64,000 nucleotides of DNA from Bacteroidota bacterium (GCA_023387965.1 JAEWHE010000033.1:43476-107475); one strand, 5' to 3'; positions 36,590 to 45,997 are shown, counted from the stretch's first letter. Notes: generated from the sequence alone by a model not told the origin. Numbers and translations: made by a program.

Positions 36590-38128
36590 TTATTCTTCTT
36601 CAAAAACTTGAAAATTATAAGCGCCTAAATCCGATGGGTTATTTCTTGGATTTCCAAAAAGGTCATTTCCGCCCAAATAATTTCCGAAACCTTTAGCATC
36701 CGAATCTTCACCAATGAATAATTTATTTTCGTTAACGTTTAAAAAGTTTGGATTTCCGTTTCGAATAATATTGCTTTCGTCGGTAACAAAAGCATAGATG
36801 GTATTTTGGACATTAATGGAATTACTCAATTTAATTTGGCATCTAGTAAAATTGGTTTCAAAAACTTGAGAAGTTTCTTTTTTATCAATTAACAATCCCG
36901 ATTGATTGGAACTAAAAATAATGCTGTTGACAAAATTTGCCATCAACGGCTGTGTTTCAGGGTTTGCTCCTTCGATATAATTATTCAGCAAAACGGCATA
37001 TTTACGGGTTCCAGACCAATTATTATTGAAGGTGGAATGAACAAAATTATATTTCCCGCCATAACTTAAATAAAGACATGACGCTCCAGCCCAATTCACA
37101 ACTACATTTTCTCCAAAAATATATCCTGTTTCCGCCAAAATTCCAGCATTAGAAGAATTGTAAATCTGAACATTTTTCAAATTCAAATCAGCTTGAGGGC
37201 TATCTAATCCCGAATTTCCAGAAACTAAAATTCCAACCGTTGCATTTTTAATAGTAAGATTCGAAAATTCGTGACCTGAACTTCCATTTGTGAGCCAAAT
37301 TGCTAACCATTGACCTGGATTTTCAGCAAATTGCGGTTCTAATCTGTCACCTTCAAAAATTACTTCGTTCTCCAATTCTTCAGTTGTAGAAAGCGTTCCA
37401 TTAATTTTTATCGAACTTCCGTTGTATGCAATCAAAGCCGAACCCGAGTGAAAATGTGCTCGTGTTCCAGGATCAACCGTAAGCGTTTGTCCCGCAGGAA
37501 CTCCCGCATATCCGTATATCACGTAAGGTTTTTGGTTGGTCCAATGCAATTCATTTTCATCTAAGAAAAATCCTCTGCCCGAAATCGTTTCTCCGTTTTC
37601 ATCCACGCCAATCGGGATTTCTTCGTAAACGCCGTTTGTATCTCGATTTGGATACAAAAAAACAGCATCTTTTACTAAAGTAACCAATTCTACTTCTTGT
37701 TGATTAGTTCCTGTGTCAAATAAAATCTGATCCGTGTATAAATATTGCGCTTCTGGATTGGCAAATTCGCTGTAATCAATAGTGGTTTCAATAAAAACAA
37801 ACATGCTGTCTTTCGCCAAAAGTTCGACGTTGCTAAAAATTTTTCCTTCAGCCCCAATGTCGCCACTCATTCCGTCGATCATCATGCGATATTTCGAAGT
37901 TGTTCCTTGTGCCAATTGAATTTTCGGAATCAAAACATTTTTATCACTATTGTTAAAAACTTTCAGCCTATAAGTACTGGAACCGACGTTAGAAAAAACC
38001 GTGTCAAGATAAACTGTATCTTTAGAAAACGTAAGGCTTCCGGTACTTGGTTCAAAATCAAAATCATTTCGGCAGGAAATAATTGAAACCCCTAAGAGGA
38101 TCAACAATACAATAAGAGAATTGCGCAT
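36590..38128 (-). CDS. Lipoprotein with right-handed beta-helix repeats
   Basis: 512 residues with a lipoprotein signal (IISC, Cys19). The middle (~200-450) has beta-helix coil features: repeated short strands separated by Asn/Gly turns (LTIKNATVGILVSGNSGLD, LNLKNVQIYNSSNAGILAETG, NFVNSIIFSSNQSGLLI). The first ~180 residues look like a beta-sandwich lead-in. The C-terminus ends with GNDLFGNPRNNPSDLGAY, a pattern known from polysaccharide-binding or lyase-like helices, but no catalytic site is seen. Function unknown; possibly a surface glycan-binding protein. Confidence 0.75.
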   Translation of the reverse strand: MRNSLIVLLILLGVSIISCRNDFDFEPSTGSLTFSKDTVYLDTVFSNVGSSTYRLKVFNNSDKNVLIPKIQLAQGTTSKYRMMIDGMSGDIGAEGKIFSNVELLAKDSMFVFIETTIDYSEFANPEAQYLYTDQILFDTGTNQQEVELVTLVKDAVFLYPNRDTNGVYEEIPIGVDENGETISGRGFFLDENELHWTNQKPYVIYGYAGVPAGQTLTVDPGTRAHFHSGSALIAYNGSSIKINGTLSTTEELENEVIFEGDRLEPQFAENPGQWLAIWLTNGSSGHEFSNLTIKNATVGILVSGNSGLDSPQADLNLKNVQIYNSSNAGILAETGYIFGENVVVNWAGASCLYLSYGGKYNFVHSTFNNNWSGTRKYAVLLNNYIEGANPETQPLMANFVNSIIFSSNQSGLLIDKKETSQVFETNFTRCQIKLSNSINVQNTIYAFVTDESNIIRNGNPNFLNVNENKLFIGEDSDAKGFGNYLGGNDLFGNPRNNPSDLGAYNFQVFEEE

Positions 38129-38285
38129 TTACTTAAAAATTTATTTGGTAAAAATACTAAAAATACAATTGCCTGAAGCAGAAATTTCAATCGCTCTAAA
38201 ACGAATTTTATCATTAGATTAACGCAAGAACTTACATTTACAAACGGCTTTTTTTATGTATTTTTGAAGAAATTAAAATAAAAAT

Positions 38286-38714
38286 ATGATAATGGACAAA
38301 CACACCATGCTCGAAAATTGCAAAAAATGGTGTCATAATACGTTGATGGAAACCCTAGAAATTGAATTTATTGAGGCAGGCGAAGGATTTTTAAAAGCCA
38401 AAATGCCGGTAAATTCTAGAGTTCACCAACCTATGGGATTGCTTCACGGTGGCGCTTCGGTTGCTTTAGCAGAAAGCGTTGGAAGTGCGGCATCGTTGAT
38501 GTTTATTGATGTTGAAAATCAAGAAGTTAGAGGTATAGAAATTTCCGCAAATCATGTGAAAAGCAAACGTGCCGGAACGGTTTTTGGTACTGCCAAAATC
38601 ATTCACAAAGGTAGAATGGTGCATCTTTGGGAAATCAGAATTACGGACGAAAATGACGAACTTGTCTCGCTTTGTAAGTTGACTAACATCGTTTTGGACA
38701 GAATAAAAAAATGA
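38286..38714 (+). CDS. Hotdog-fold thioesterase, MenI/YdiI-like
   Basis: 142 residues, single hotdog domain. The active-site region HGGASVALAESVGS gives His54 and Glu63, matching the catalytic Glu63 of E. coli YdiI (MenI). It overlaps the menF start by 4 bp (ATGA), so hydrolysis of 1,4-dihydroxy-2-naphthoyl-CoA in menaquinone synthesis is a reasonable role. A start two codons later (second ATG) is possible. A -7-like TATTTTTG is at 38259-38266. Confidence 0.82.
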   Translation: MIMDKHTMLENCKKWCHNTLMETLEIEFIEAGEGFLKAKMPVNSRVHQPMGLLHGGASVALAESVGSAASLMFIDVENQEVRGIEISANHVKSKRAGTVFGTAKIIHKGRMVHLWEIRITDENDELVSLCKLTNIVLDRIKK

Positions 38715-39763
38715 AAAAACTACTCGAAACGGCTCGACAATCTCTTGCCAAAAAAAAACCTTTTGTAATTTATTCAAAACCAAATCAGTTTAGGGTTGAC
38801 GGCATATTTCAGCAATCGGGGAGGAGTTATTTTTTAGAAAATTTTATGCAAGAAGGTTTCATTTTGGCGCCATTTTCGGGAGAAAATAAATTATTAATTC
38901 CAAAAAACGATGCGGTTTTTTTCTCCGAAGAATTTTTTCCGGACGAAAATTTGAAAATCGACGACGCTGAGATTTCTGAAGAAGGTAAAATTGCATTTGA
39001 AACTGTCGTAAAAAAAGCGTTGATTGCAATTCACGATAAAAATTTTGAAAAAGTGGTGCTGTCGCGAAAGGAAATTATACCAAAAAAAATGAATGCTTTT
39101 CAGGCTTTCGCCAATCTGTTACAATTGTACCCAACAGCGTTTCGGTACTTATTTTATCATCCCGAAGCCGGACTTTGGACTGGAGCAACGCCAGAACAAT
39201 TATTAAAGGTAGAAAATAATGTGTTGGAAACAGTGGCTTTGGCAGGAACGCAAATTTATAACGAAAATATTTTTTGGGAAGAAAAAGAAAAAGAGGAGCA
39301 ATTATTTGTTAGTCAATTTATTACAGATAATTTGAAAGATTTTACTTCTAGCCTCAATATTTCAGAACCAAAAACCGTCAGAGCCGGAAATTTAGCCCAT
39401 ATCAAAACGGAGATTTCCGCTCGATTAAATAATCAAAGCTCGTTGGCAAATATTGTTGATTTTTTACATCCAACGCCCGCAGTTTGTGGTTTTCCAAAGG
39501 GAAATGCAAAAAAATTCATTTTAGAAAACGAAGGATATCACCGTGAATATTATTCGGGTTTTTTAGGCGAATTAAATTGGAACAAAAATACCGAAAGTCA
39601 AGTAACGGCAGATTTTTTTGTCAACCTACGTTGTATGAAAGTAACCGAAAATCAGGCTGAAATTTTTGTAGGTTGCGGAATTACAGCGCAAAGTAACCCG
39701 GAAAAAGAATTTTACGAAACTGCCAATAAAGCGCTGACGATAAAAAAAGCATTAATCAATTAA
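38711..39763 (+). CDS. menF: Isochorismate synthase (menaquinone pathway)
   Basis: 350 residues, chorismate-binding fold, overlapping the thioesterase gene by 4 bp. It catalyses chorismate to isochorismate, the entry to menaquinone. Signatures: FEKVVLSRKE, GATPEQLLKVENN, PTPAVCGFPK and a C-terminal VGCGITAQSNPEKEF. Salicylate or anthranilate synthases are close relatives, but the thioesterase neighbour favours menaquinone. The remaining men genes are not in the window. Confidence 0.9.
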   Translation: MKKLLETARQSLAKKKPFVIYSKPNQFRVDGIFQQSGRSYFLENFMQEGFILAPFSGENKLLIPKNDAVFFSEEFFPDENLKIDDAEISEEGKIAFETVVKKALIAIHDKNFEKVVLSRKEIIPKKMNAFQAFANLLQLYPTAFRYLFYHPEAGLWTGATPEQLLKVENNVLETVALAGTQIYNENIFWEEKEKEEQLFVSQFITDNLKDFTSSLNISEPKTVRAGNLAHIKTEISARLNNQSSLANIVDFLHPTPAVCGFPKGNAKKFILENEGYHREYYSGFLGELNWNKNTESQVTADFFVNLRCMKVTENQAEIFVGCGITAQSNPEKEFYETANKALTIKKALIN

Positions 39764-39769
39764 AAAAAA

Positions 39770-40486
39770 ATGAAATTAGATATTTTGTGTTTTGGAGCAC
39801 ATCCGGATGACGTTGAATTAGGCTGTGGCGCAACCGTTGCCAAAGAAGTTTCGTTAGGAAAAAAAGTAGGAATTATCGATTTGACCCGAGGCGAATTAGG
39901 CACTCGCGGGACCGCTGAAATTCGCGATGAAGAGGCTGCTGCTGCGGCAAAAATTTTAGGCGTTTCGGTGCGAGAAAATTTAAAAATGCGCGATGGTTTT
40001 TTTGTTAATGACGAAGGACATCAAATTGAAATTATCAAAATGTTGCGAAAATACCGTCCTGAAATCGTGATTTGTAACGCCATTGATGACCGACATATTG
40101 ACCATGGAAAAGGCAGCAAATTAGTTTCGGATGCGTGTTTTTTATCGGGATTAATAAAAATTGAAACAAATATTGATGGCGAAAATCAACAAGCTTGGCG
40201 ACCAAAATTAGTGTATCATTACATCCAATGGAAAGATTTAAAACCTGATTTTGTGGTAGATGTTTCAGGTTTTTTAGACAAAAAAGTGGAAGCTTTGATG
40301 GCTTATCAATCTCAGTTTTATGATCCAAATTCAGACGAACCGATAACGCCAATTGCAACCAAAAATTTTAAAGACAGCATTTTATATCGTGCACAAGATT
40401 TAGGACGGTTGATTAATTCCGAATATGCTGAAGGTTTCAACGTTGAAAGGTATTTGGCAGTCAATAGTTTAAGCGATTTGGTGTAA
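39770..40486 (+). CDS. bshB1: Bacillithiol biosynthesis deacetylase BshB1
   Basis: 238 residues of the LmbE/PIG-L deacetylase family. The zinc motif AHPDDVELG (His11, Asp14) is at the N-terminus, with the third ligand in DDRHIDHGKGS. It removes the acetyl group from GlcNAc-malate in bacillithiol synthesis, the low-molecular-weight thiol of Bacteroidota. It starts 7 bp after menF and may share its transcript. Confidence 0.92.
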   Translation: MKLDILCFGAHPDDVELGCGATVAKEVSLGKKVGIIDLTRGELGTRGTAEIRDEEAAAAAKILGVSVRENLKMRDGFFVNDEGHQIEIIKMLRKYRPEIVICNAIDDRHIDHGKGSKLVSDACFLSGLIKIETNIDGENQQAWRPKLVYHYIQWKDLKPDFVVDVSGFLDKKVEALMAYQSQFYDPNSDEPITPIATKNFKDSILYRAQDLGRLINSEYAEGFNVERYLAVNSLSDLV

Positions 40487-40502
40487 AAAAATCAAAAAAA
40501 TA

Positions 40503-40533
40503 TTTGTAGGAAACAAAACTTCCGCTATCTTTG
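40503..40533 (+). promoter_or_regulatory. tRNA-His promoter
   Basis: TTTG (40503-40506), 19-bp spacer, TATCTTTG (40526-40533), 17 bp before the tRNA; an exact Bacteroidota primary promoter. Confidence 0.8.
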
Positions 40534-40550
40534 CACTCGCAAAACAAACG

Positions 40551-40624
<74 letters not shown>

Positions 40625-40625
40625 C

Positions 40626-40655
40626 AAAGCCTCTGGTTTTCCAGAGGCTTTTTTT
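40626..40655 (+). terminator. Intrinsic terminator after tRNA-His
   Basis: AAAGCCTCTGG, tttt loop, CCAGAGGCTTT and T-run; 11-bp stem. Confidence 0.92.
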
Positions 40656-40727
40656 ATTCCTAATAAAAACTTAATGTGTGGGTTTTTTAAAAAATTTCTT
40701 TATAAATTAGTAAGAAAACCAAACGCC

Positions 40728-40985
40728 ATGTCTAAACAAACATTTATAGGAAATCCTATTTCATTCAAAATTTTACGCGATTATATCTTTGAACATAAGA
40801 TTAATAAAGGCGATTCTATTACTTTAAATCCGCTGAATTACCATCACATTATTGAGGAAATTAAAAATTCAGGAGAGGAATCACATCAAATTCCCATCAA
40901 CGTTTTCGGTGTTAGAATTATCGAAAGTGACCAGGTAGAGATTGGAAAAGTGCAGATTATCAAAAACGAAACACTCAATAATTAA
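40728..40985 (+). CDS. Small protein, unknown function
   Basis: 85 residues from the ATG at 40728; the frame is open through the tRNA gene upstream, but that part is not coding. It has the look of a compact alpha/beta domain (ISFKILRDYIFEHK, ITLNPLNYHHIIEEIKNS, IPINVFGVRIIESDQVEIGKV) without signal or membrane segments. I do not recognise the family. Confidence 0.6.
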   Translation: MSKQTFIGNPISFKILRDYIFEHKINKGDSITLNPLNYHHIIEEIKNSGEESHQIPINVFGVRIIESDQVEIGKVQIIKNETLNN

Positions 40986-40990
40986 CGTTT

Positions 40991-41344
40991 TTAAATTTGG
41001 CTTTCGCCAAAAGTCAAAAGGTTAGAATCCGGATCAAGGATTGAAAATTCCTTTTGTCTCCCAGGTTTTACCGCCAAACGTCCGTTAAGATGGATTTTCA
41101 CTCCAGAAGCAATGAAGTCGTCATATACTTTTTGAATATTTTGCGTTCGTATGTAAACTTGTCCGTAGTTTTCCGCTGGGATTATTTCTTTAAATGCAAA
41201 AAAATGGATTTCAATTTGATCTTTCTGTATCATTACATAACCCTCGTGATCTCCGCCACAACGTGAAAAACCAAGTTGTTTGTAGAAATTTCTTGTCATT
41301 TCTTTGTCTCGTATGGGTAATTTCGGATGAATTATAACTAACAT
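40991..41344 (-). CDS. VOC superfamily (glyoxalase/bleomycin-resistance-like) protein
   Basis: 117 residues, one vicinal-oxygen-chelate fold made of two beta-alpha-beta-beta-beta modules: HPKLPIRDKEMTRNFYKQLGF and, later, IQKVYDDFIASGVKIH with FSILDPDSNLLTFGE at the end. The bleomycin-resistance-like subgroup binds drugs without catalysis, whereas glyoxalases use metal; which applies is unclear. Confidence 0.85.
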   Translation of the reverse strand: MLVIIHPKLPIRDKEMTRNFYKQLGFSRCGGDHEGYVMIQKDQIEIHFFAFKEIIPAENYGQVYIRTQNIQKVYDDFIASGVKIHLNGRLAVKPGRQKEFSILDPDSNLLTFGESQI

Positions 41345-41449
41345 AATTCTATTATTAAAGTGTAGTAAATTTAATATTTTTTTGAAAAAAAATTTTTATT
41401 TGGCTAATTTGTTTAAATTGCAACAATTAATTAACCAAACAGTAAATTT

Positions 41450-41779
41450 ATGGGCACATTTTTAGTTACAAAAAGAAAAAATGACGATTTCCAATTTGTA
41501 TTAAAAGCCGGGAACGGTGAAATTATTTTATCAAGTCAAGGTTATTCTTCAAAGACGAATTGCATGAACGGAATTGAATCTGTTAGAAAAAATTCTCAGG
41601 ATGACGCAAGATTTGAGAAAAAAGAAGCTTCAGATGGAAGAACTTATTTTAATCTAAATGCTACAAACGGACAAGTGATTGGCTCGAGCCAAATGTATGC
41701 TTCGGCTTCCGGACGCGACAACGGAATTGAATCGGTGAAAAAAAATGCACCAGATGCCGATGTAAAAGAAGAAATTTAA
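41450..41779 (+). CDS. YegP-family protein with two DUF1508 repeats
   Basis: 109 residues made of two ~45-residue DUF1508 repeats: FQFVLKAGNGEIILSSQGYSS with NGIESVRKN, then YFNLNATNGQVIGSSQMYAS with NGIESVKKN. The YegP fold is a small beta-rich dimer of unknown function. Preceded by an AT-rich promoter region without a clean consensus; followed by a terminator. Confidence 0.9.
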   Translation: MGTFLVTKRKNDDFQFVLKAGNGEIILSSQGYSSKTNCMNGIESVRKNSQDDARFEKKEASDGRTYFNLNATNGQVIGSSQMYASASGRDNGIESVKKNAPDADVKEEI

Positions 41780-41788
41780 TAACATGAC

Positions 41789-41821
41789 AAACTCCGAATT
41801 ATTTTTTCGGAGTTTTTTTTT
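41789..41821 (+). terminator. Intrinsic terminator of the YegP gene
   Basis: AAACTCCGAA, 7-nt loop, TTCGGAGTTT and T-run. Confidence 0.9.
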
Positions 41822-41907
41822 GGGGAAAAATCTTTAGATTGTACTCTTGACAACGCATTTATATTACTTTTAAAAATAGTATATTTGGAGTCAAAATTTG
41901 CATTCTC

Positions 41908-43398
41908 ATGACCGAAGCCACAACATCTATCAATTTAGAGCAATATTTTAAAACTTTCCGCGAAAACATCGTGGGAATAAATCAAAAATTTGATTCGCCT
42001 TTTGGTAAACAACCGTTAATTTACACAGATTGGACGGCAAGTGGCAGACTTTATCGCCCCATTGAAGAAAAATTATTGGAAAACTTCGGACCGTTTGTTG
42101 CCAACACTCATACAGAAACTACGGTTTCTGGAACTGCGATGACAATGGCATATCATGAAGCAAGAAATATTATTAAAAAACACGTTAACGCCAGCGAAGA
42201 CGATGTTTTGATTACTGATGGAACCGGAATGACCGGAGTGATTAATAAATTTCAAAGGATTTTAGGATTAAAATTACCCGAAAATTTACGCGAATACACG
42301 AAAATTCCTGAGGAAAAACGACCTGTTGTATTTGTTTCTCACATGGAACATCACTCGAATCAAACGAGTTGGTTGGAAACTATTGCCAAGGTTGAAGTGA
42401 TTCCGGCTTGTCCCGAAGGACTTTTGTGTTTAGACGGTTTTAAAGAATTATTAGAAAAATATAAAAACCACCAGTTTAAAATTGCCTCGATTACTTCGTG
42501 TTCTAATGTTACCGGAATCAAAACACCTTATTACGAAGTGGCAAAATTAATTCACCAAAATAACGGTGTTTGTTTTGTAGATTTTGCATGTTCGGCACCT
42601 TATGTTGACATTAATATGCATCCCGAAGATTCTTTGGCTTATTTAGATGCGATTTTCTTTTCACCTCACAAATTTTTGGGAGGTCCCGGAACTTCTGGTG
42701 TGATGGTTTTTAATAAAAAATTGTACAATAACATGGTCCCGGATCATCCGGGTGGAGGAACCGTTTCGTGGACAAATCCTTGGGGTGAACACAAATATTT
42801 AGACGATATTGAAGAAAGAGAAGATGGTGGAACGCCAGGTTTCTTGCAAGTGATTAAAACCGCACTAGCTATTCAGTTGAAGGAAAAAATGGGGGTGAAC
42901 AATATTTTAAAACGCGAAAAAGAAATCACAGATTATGTTTTTTCCGAGCTTTTAAAAGTTGAAAATCTTTCCATTTTGGCAAACCAACACCAAAATCGTT
43001 TGGGTGTGATTTCTTTTTATATTCACGACTTACATTTTAATTTAGGGGTAAAAATTTTAAATGATCGCTTTGGAATTCAAACGCGTGGCGGTTGTAGTTG
43101 TGCTGGAACTTACGGACATTATTTACTTCATGTGGATGAGGCGACTTCTAAAAGTTTAACCGATTTAATTACTGCTGGCGATTATATTCAGAAACCAGGT
43201 TGGATTAGAATGTCAATTCATCCCACGACAACTAATGAAGAAATAAAATTTGTGGTAGAAAGTATTAAATCGCTTGCCGCAAATTTTAAAACGTGGTCTG
43301 AAGATTATGATTATGACAGAAGTTCGAATGAATTTCATCATAAAAATAGCGTGGGTTTCGAGAAAAACTTGGTACAATCTTGGTTTGAAAACGCTTAG
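41908..43398 (+). CDS. Class V aminotransferase-fold PLP enzyme
   Basis: 496 residues. The PLP lysine is Lys255 in FFSPHKFLGGPG, with HxxxP-like and CSNVTG elements before it and RGGCSCAGTYGHY near the end. The fold matches cysteine desulfurase and selenocysteine lyase relatives, but the N-terminus and the length (~90 residues longer than SufS) set it apart. Some related enzymes act on other substrates, so the reaction is not assigned. Monocistronic, between the YegP gene and an intergenic element. Confidence 0.85.
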   Translation: MTEATTSINLEQYFKTFRENIVGINQKFDSPFGKQPLIYTDWTASGRLYRPIEEKLLENFGPFVANTHTETTVSGTAMTMAYHEARNIIKKHVNASEDDVLITDGTGMTGVINKFQRILGLKLPENLREYTKIPEEKRPVVFVSHMEHHSNQTSWLETIAKVEVIPACPEGLLCLDGFKELLEKYKNHQFKIASITSCSNVTGIKTPYYEVAKLIHQNNGVCFVDFACSAPYVDINMHPEDSLAYLDAIFFSPHKFLGGPGTSGVMVFNKKLYNNMVPDHPGGGTVSWTNPWGEHKYLDDIEEREDGGTPGFLQVIKTALAIQLKEKMGVNNILKREKEITDYVFSELLKVENLSILANQHQNRLGVISFYIHDLHFNLGVKILNDRFGIQTRGGCSCAGTYGHYLLHVDEATSKSLTDLITAGDYIQKPGWIRMSIHPTTTNEEIKFVVESIKSLAANFKTWSEDYDYDRSSNEFHHKNSVGFEKNLVQSWFENA

Positions 43399-43426
43399 GA
43401 AAAAGTTTAAAAAAATCCTGAAAGAT

Positions 43427-43556
43427 TGTCCCGAAGCTTCGGGATAGCCCCGACAGCAGTGGAAATCCCGGCCTGAAAAGGACGGATTGAAACGAATGGC
43501 GGGAACGACGATTAAAAAATGCCTGTCCCGATGCTTCGGGATAGCTCCTAAAAAAA
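43427..43556 (+). ncRNA. Structured intergenic element resembling the Flavo-1 RNA motif (copy B)
   Basis: The blocks match copy A near 6464: TCCCGAAGCTTCGGGATAGC, then ccgacagcagtggaaatccc, a GC-rich arm, ggattgaaacgaatggcggg, and a second partial TCCCGATGCTTCGGGATAGC near 43526-43547. It lies between convergent genes (PLP enzyme and acyltransferase). The resemblance to Flavo-1 is from memory and needs an Rfam search. Confidence 0.5.
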
Positions 43557-44426
43557 TTATTGGCGATACTTGAATCTTTTGTGCGTCCACAAATAATGCT
43601 CAGGTTTTTCAAGAATTTGATTTTCAATCATTCGCATGAATTTATCTGAGATTTGAAAGTTTGGAATTTCCTGTGGATTATCGACAATTTCGTGAAAAGT
43701 CGCTTCGTAAAAACCTCTCTTAACTTTTTTTACAGCAACAAAAATTACATTGAGATCCATGCGTTTGGTGAGCATTTCGGCACCGGTATGAAACGGAACT
43801 GTAACGCCAAAAAACTGCCCAAAATGATGAGCTGACGAGGCTTTCGGCGATTGATCACTTGCTAAACCGTAAACACTTAAAATATTTTCGAGCTTGTTAT
43901 TGTGAACGGTTTCGATGGTAACTTTTGTGTGGATGAGATAGGCTTTGAAGCGGTATCGGATTTTGCGAACGAGCTTGTCAAAATAAGGATTGGCAATCTT
44001 TTTATAAACGGCATAACCCTTGAAACTAATGTGGCGATTCATGGAAATCAACCATTCGTAACTGCCGTAATGACCCGCCATTAACGCAATACTTTTGCCT
44101 TTTTGCTCCATTTGACGGTACAAATCGAGATTGGTGAACACGAAACGACGCTCAATTTCTTTTTCGGAAATGTTCATGGTTTTGATCATTTCAAGAAAGC
44201 TATCGCAAAAGTGGTGGTAAAACTTTTTCTCGACCTCCAAACGCTCGGATTCGGAAAGATGTTTTAAAGCAATTGAAAGGTTTTCTCTAACTGTTTTTTT
44301 TCTGTAACCTATTATTTTATAGATGATTACATAAACGACATCTGAAATAAAATATAAAATTCTAAATGGCAGAATCGATAGAAACCACAATAACGGATAG
44401 GCAAGAAGGTAAGCGAGCAATTGCAT
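43557..44426 (-). CDS. Lysophospholipid acyltransferase family (LpxL/HtrB-like)
   Basis: 289 residues with an N-terminal membrane segment (~8-38). The HX4E motif is His119 to Glu124 in AGHYGSYEW, the catalytic signature of lipid A secondary acyltransferases of the LpxL family. Product would add an acyl chain to lipid A at the inner membrane. The C-terminus is short and basic (HKRFKYRQ). No partner lipid A genes nearby. Confidence 0.88.
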   Translation of the reverse strand: MQLLAYLLAYPLLWFLSILPFRILYFISDVVYVIIYKIIGYRKKTVRENLSIALKHLSESERLEVEKKFYHHFCDSFLEMIKTMNISEKEIERRFVFTNLDLYRQMEQKGKSIALMAGHYGSYEWLISMNRHISFKGYAVYKKIANPYFDKLVRKIRYRFKAYLIHTKVTIETVHNNKLENILSVYGLASDQSPKASSAHHFGQFFGVTVPFHTGAEMLTKRMDLNVIFVAVKKVKRGFYEATFHEIVDNPQEIPNFQISDKFMRMIENQILEKPEHYLWTHKRFKYRQ

Positions 44427-44526
44427 TTAATGGTAAATTTTATGCAAATATACGGTTAACGAAGTTAATAAATGGGTTTCGGGTTTTATTGGGCGAAAAA
44501 CTGTTTGTATTTTTACAAAAAAAAGT

Positions 44527-45150
44527 ATGGACATTTATCTGATTGCATTGATTGCGATTAATTGTATTGTAAGTTTTAAGGGTTTCAATGACCCGATTTT
44601 TTTCAGAAAATATGAATTTCACGTGGGAAGTATTCGCGCGGGTGAACAAATTAGGATGTTGAGTTCGGGATTTTTGCACGTGGACATTGCACATTTGGCT
44701 TTTAACATGTTCACGCTGTGGATGTTTGCACCATATGTGATTTTTCACTTGGGAAATTTTACGTTTTTATTGCTTTATATTTTTAGTTTGGCATTTGGAA
44801 ATTTATTGTCTTTAGTGATTCATAAAAACGAGTATCATTATCGTGCTGTTGGTGCTTCAGGGGCTGTTGTTGGTGTGGTTTTTTCGGGGATTTTAGTGGA
44901 ACCGAATTTGCAAATTTGGTTTATGCCAGGATATGTTTTTGGAATAATTTATTTGCTTTATTCTATTTATGGAATGAAAAACAGGGCGGACAATATTGGA
45001 CATACTGCGCATTTTGGTGGTGCAATTGGTGGTTATGTTTTAACTTTAATTAAACTACCACAGTTAATTCAGGCTGAAACTTTTACAGTTGCTATTTTGG
45101 CTTTGCCAATTTTACTGCTTTTTGTTTTGATAAAAATCGGGAAACTCTAA
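44527..45150 (+). CDS. Rhomboid family intramembrane serine protease
   Basis: 207 residues, six membrane segments. The catalytic dyad is Ser111 in GASGAVVG and His162 in HTAHFGG; HVDIAHLAFNMFTLW supplies the L1/TM2 His-Asn region. It cleaves transmembrane substrates within the inner membrane. Substrates unknown. Divergent from the acyltransferase gene across 100 bp. Confidence 0.93.
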   Translation: MDIYLIALIAINCIVSFKGFNDPIFFRKYEFHVGSIRAGEQIRMLSSGFLHVDIAHLAFNMFTLWMFAPYVIFHLGNFTFLLLYIFSLAFGNLLSLVIHKNEYHYRAVGASGAVVGVVFSGILVEPNLQIWFMPGYVFGIIYLLYSIYGMKNRADNIGHTAHFGGAIGGYVLTLIKLPQLIQAETFTVAILALPILLLFVLIKIGKL

Positions 45151-45193
45151 TTTCTGTTTTTGGCACAAAAAAATAAGATTGCCTTTAAAGTTT

Positions 45194-45210
45194 TTGGCAC
45201 GCAATTTGAA
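45194..45210 (+). promoter_or_regulatory. Sigma-54-like promoter upstream of the SIMPL gene
   Basis: TTGGCACG, four bases, TTGAA: a perfect -24 block and a -12 block with one change (GA for GC). The GG and GA dinucleotides are 10 bp apart as required. The ATG lies 34 bp downstream. Confidence 0.55.
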
Positions 45211-45243
45211 ATTTAACATATCAAACATTAAAAAATAAATTGT

Positions 45244-45937
45244 CATGAAAAAATCTATCCTAATCTTTTTAACCATGATTGGCACTTCAGCAATCGCACA
45301 ACAAAACCAATTCGTGCCGCAACCTCAGATTACTGTTTCGGGCGAAGGAAAAATTAAAGTCACTCCAGATTATGCCACTATTACGATTGGCGTGGAAAAT
45401 ACCGGAAACGATGCAGCCGATGTCAAAAAGAAAAATGACGCCACTGTTGATGCCGTAATCAAATATATTAAAGGATTTAAAATTCCTGCGGCAGATTACC
45501 AAACTAAGCAAGTTTATTTGCATAAATCTTACGACTACAACAAAAAGAAACACAATTTTGTGGCTAACCAACAAATTTCAATTACGTTGAGAGATTTGTC
45601 AAAATACGACACGTTGATGATGGGACTTGTGGATACCGGAATTAACAATATTAATGGTGTAGAATTTAAATCTACTAAGTTAGCTCAATACGAGTCTGAT
45701 GCAAGAAAAGCTGCAGTTGTTGAAGCTAAAGCTAAGGCAAATGATTATGCAACGGCTTTGGGACAAAAAATGGGAAAAGCCATTTTGGTAACAGATAATT
45801 CTCAAACCAATTACCCAATGCCAAGAATGTATGCCATGAAAGCTGAAATGGCTGATGCGGGAATGTCTCAAGAAACTTTGGCTATTGGAGAAATCGAAAT
45901 AACTTCCAATGTAACCGTGAGTTTTATTTTAGAATAA
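45244..45937 (+). CDS. SIMPL domain (DUF541) periplasmic protein
   Basis: 230 residues (ATG at 45244/45245) with a signal peptide ending GTSAIAQ. One SIMPL/DUF541 domain spans most of the mature protein: ITVSGEGKIKVTPDYATITIGVENTG at the start and EIEITSNVTVSFILE at the end. Members such as E. coli YggE are linked to oxidative-stress tolerance, but the molecular role is not known. It follows a sigma-54-like promoter, hinting at conditional expression. Confidence 0.9.
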
Positions 45938-45960
45938 AATTTTTGGAGTACAAACATAAA

Positions 45961-45991
45961 AAAAAACCTGAACGATTGTTCAGGTTTTTTT
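45961..45991. terminator. Terminator between SIMPL gene and tRNA-Tyr
   Basis: CCTGAAC, gatt loop, GTTCAGG flanked by A-run and T-run, so it can serve both strands. Confidence 0.9.
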
Positions 45992-45997
45992 GTTTTG

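Noticed and set aside
41450..41779. Tandem duplication of DNA
   Set aside because: The two halves are homologous as protein (DUF1508 repeats), but the DNA has diverged, so the repeat is an old family feature.
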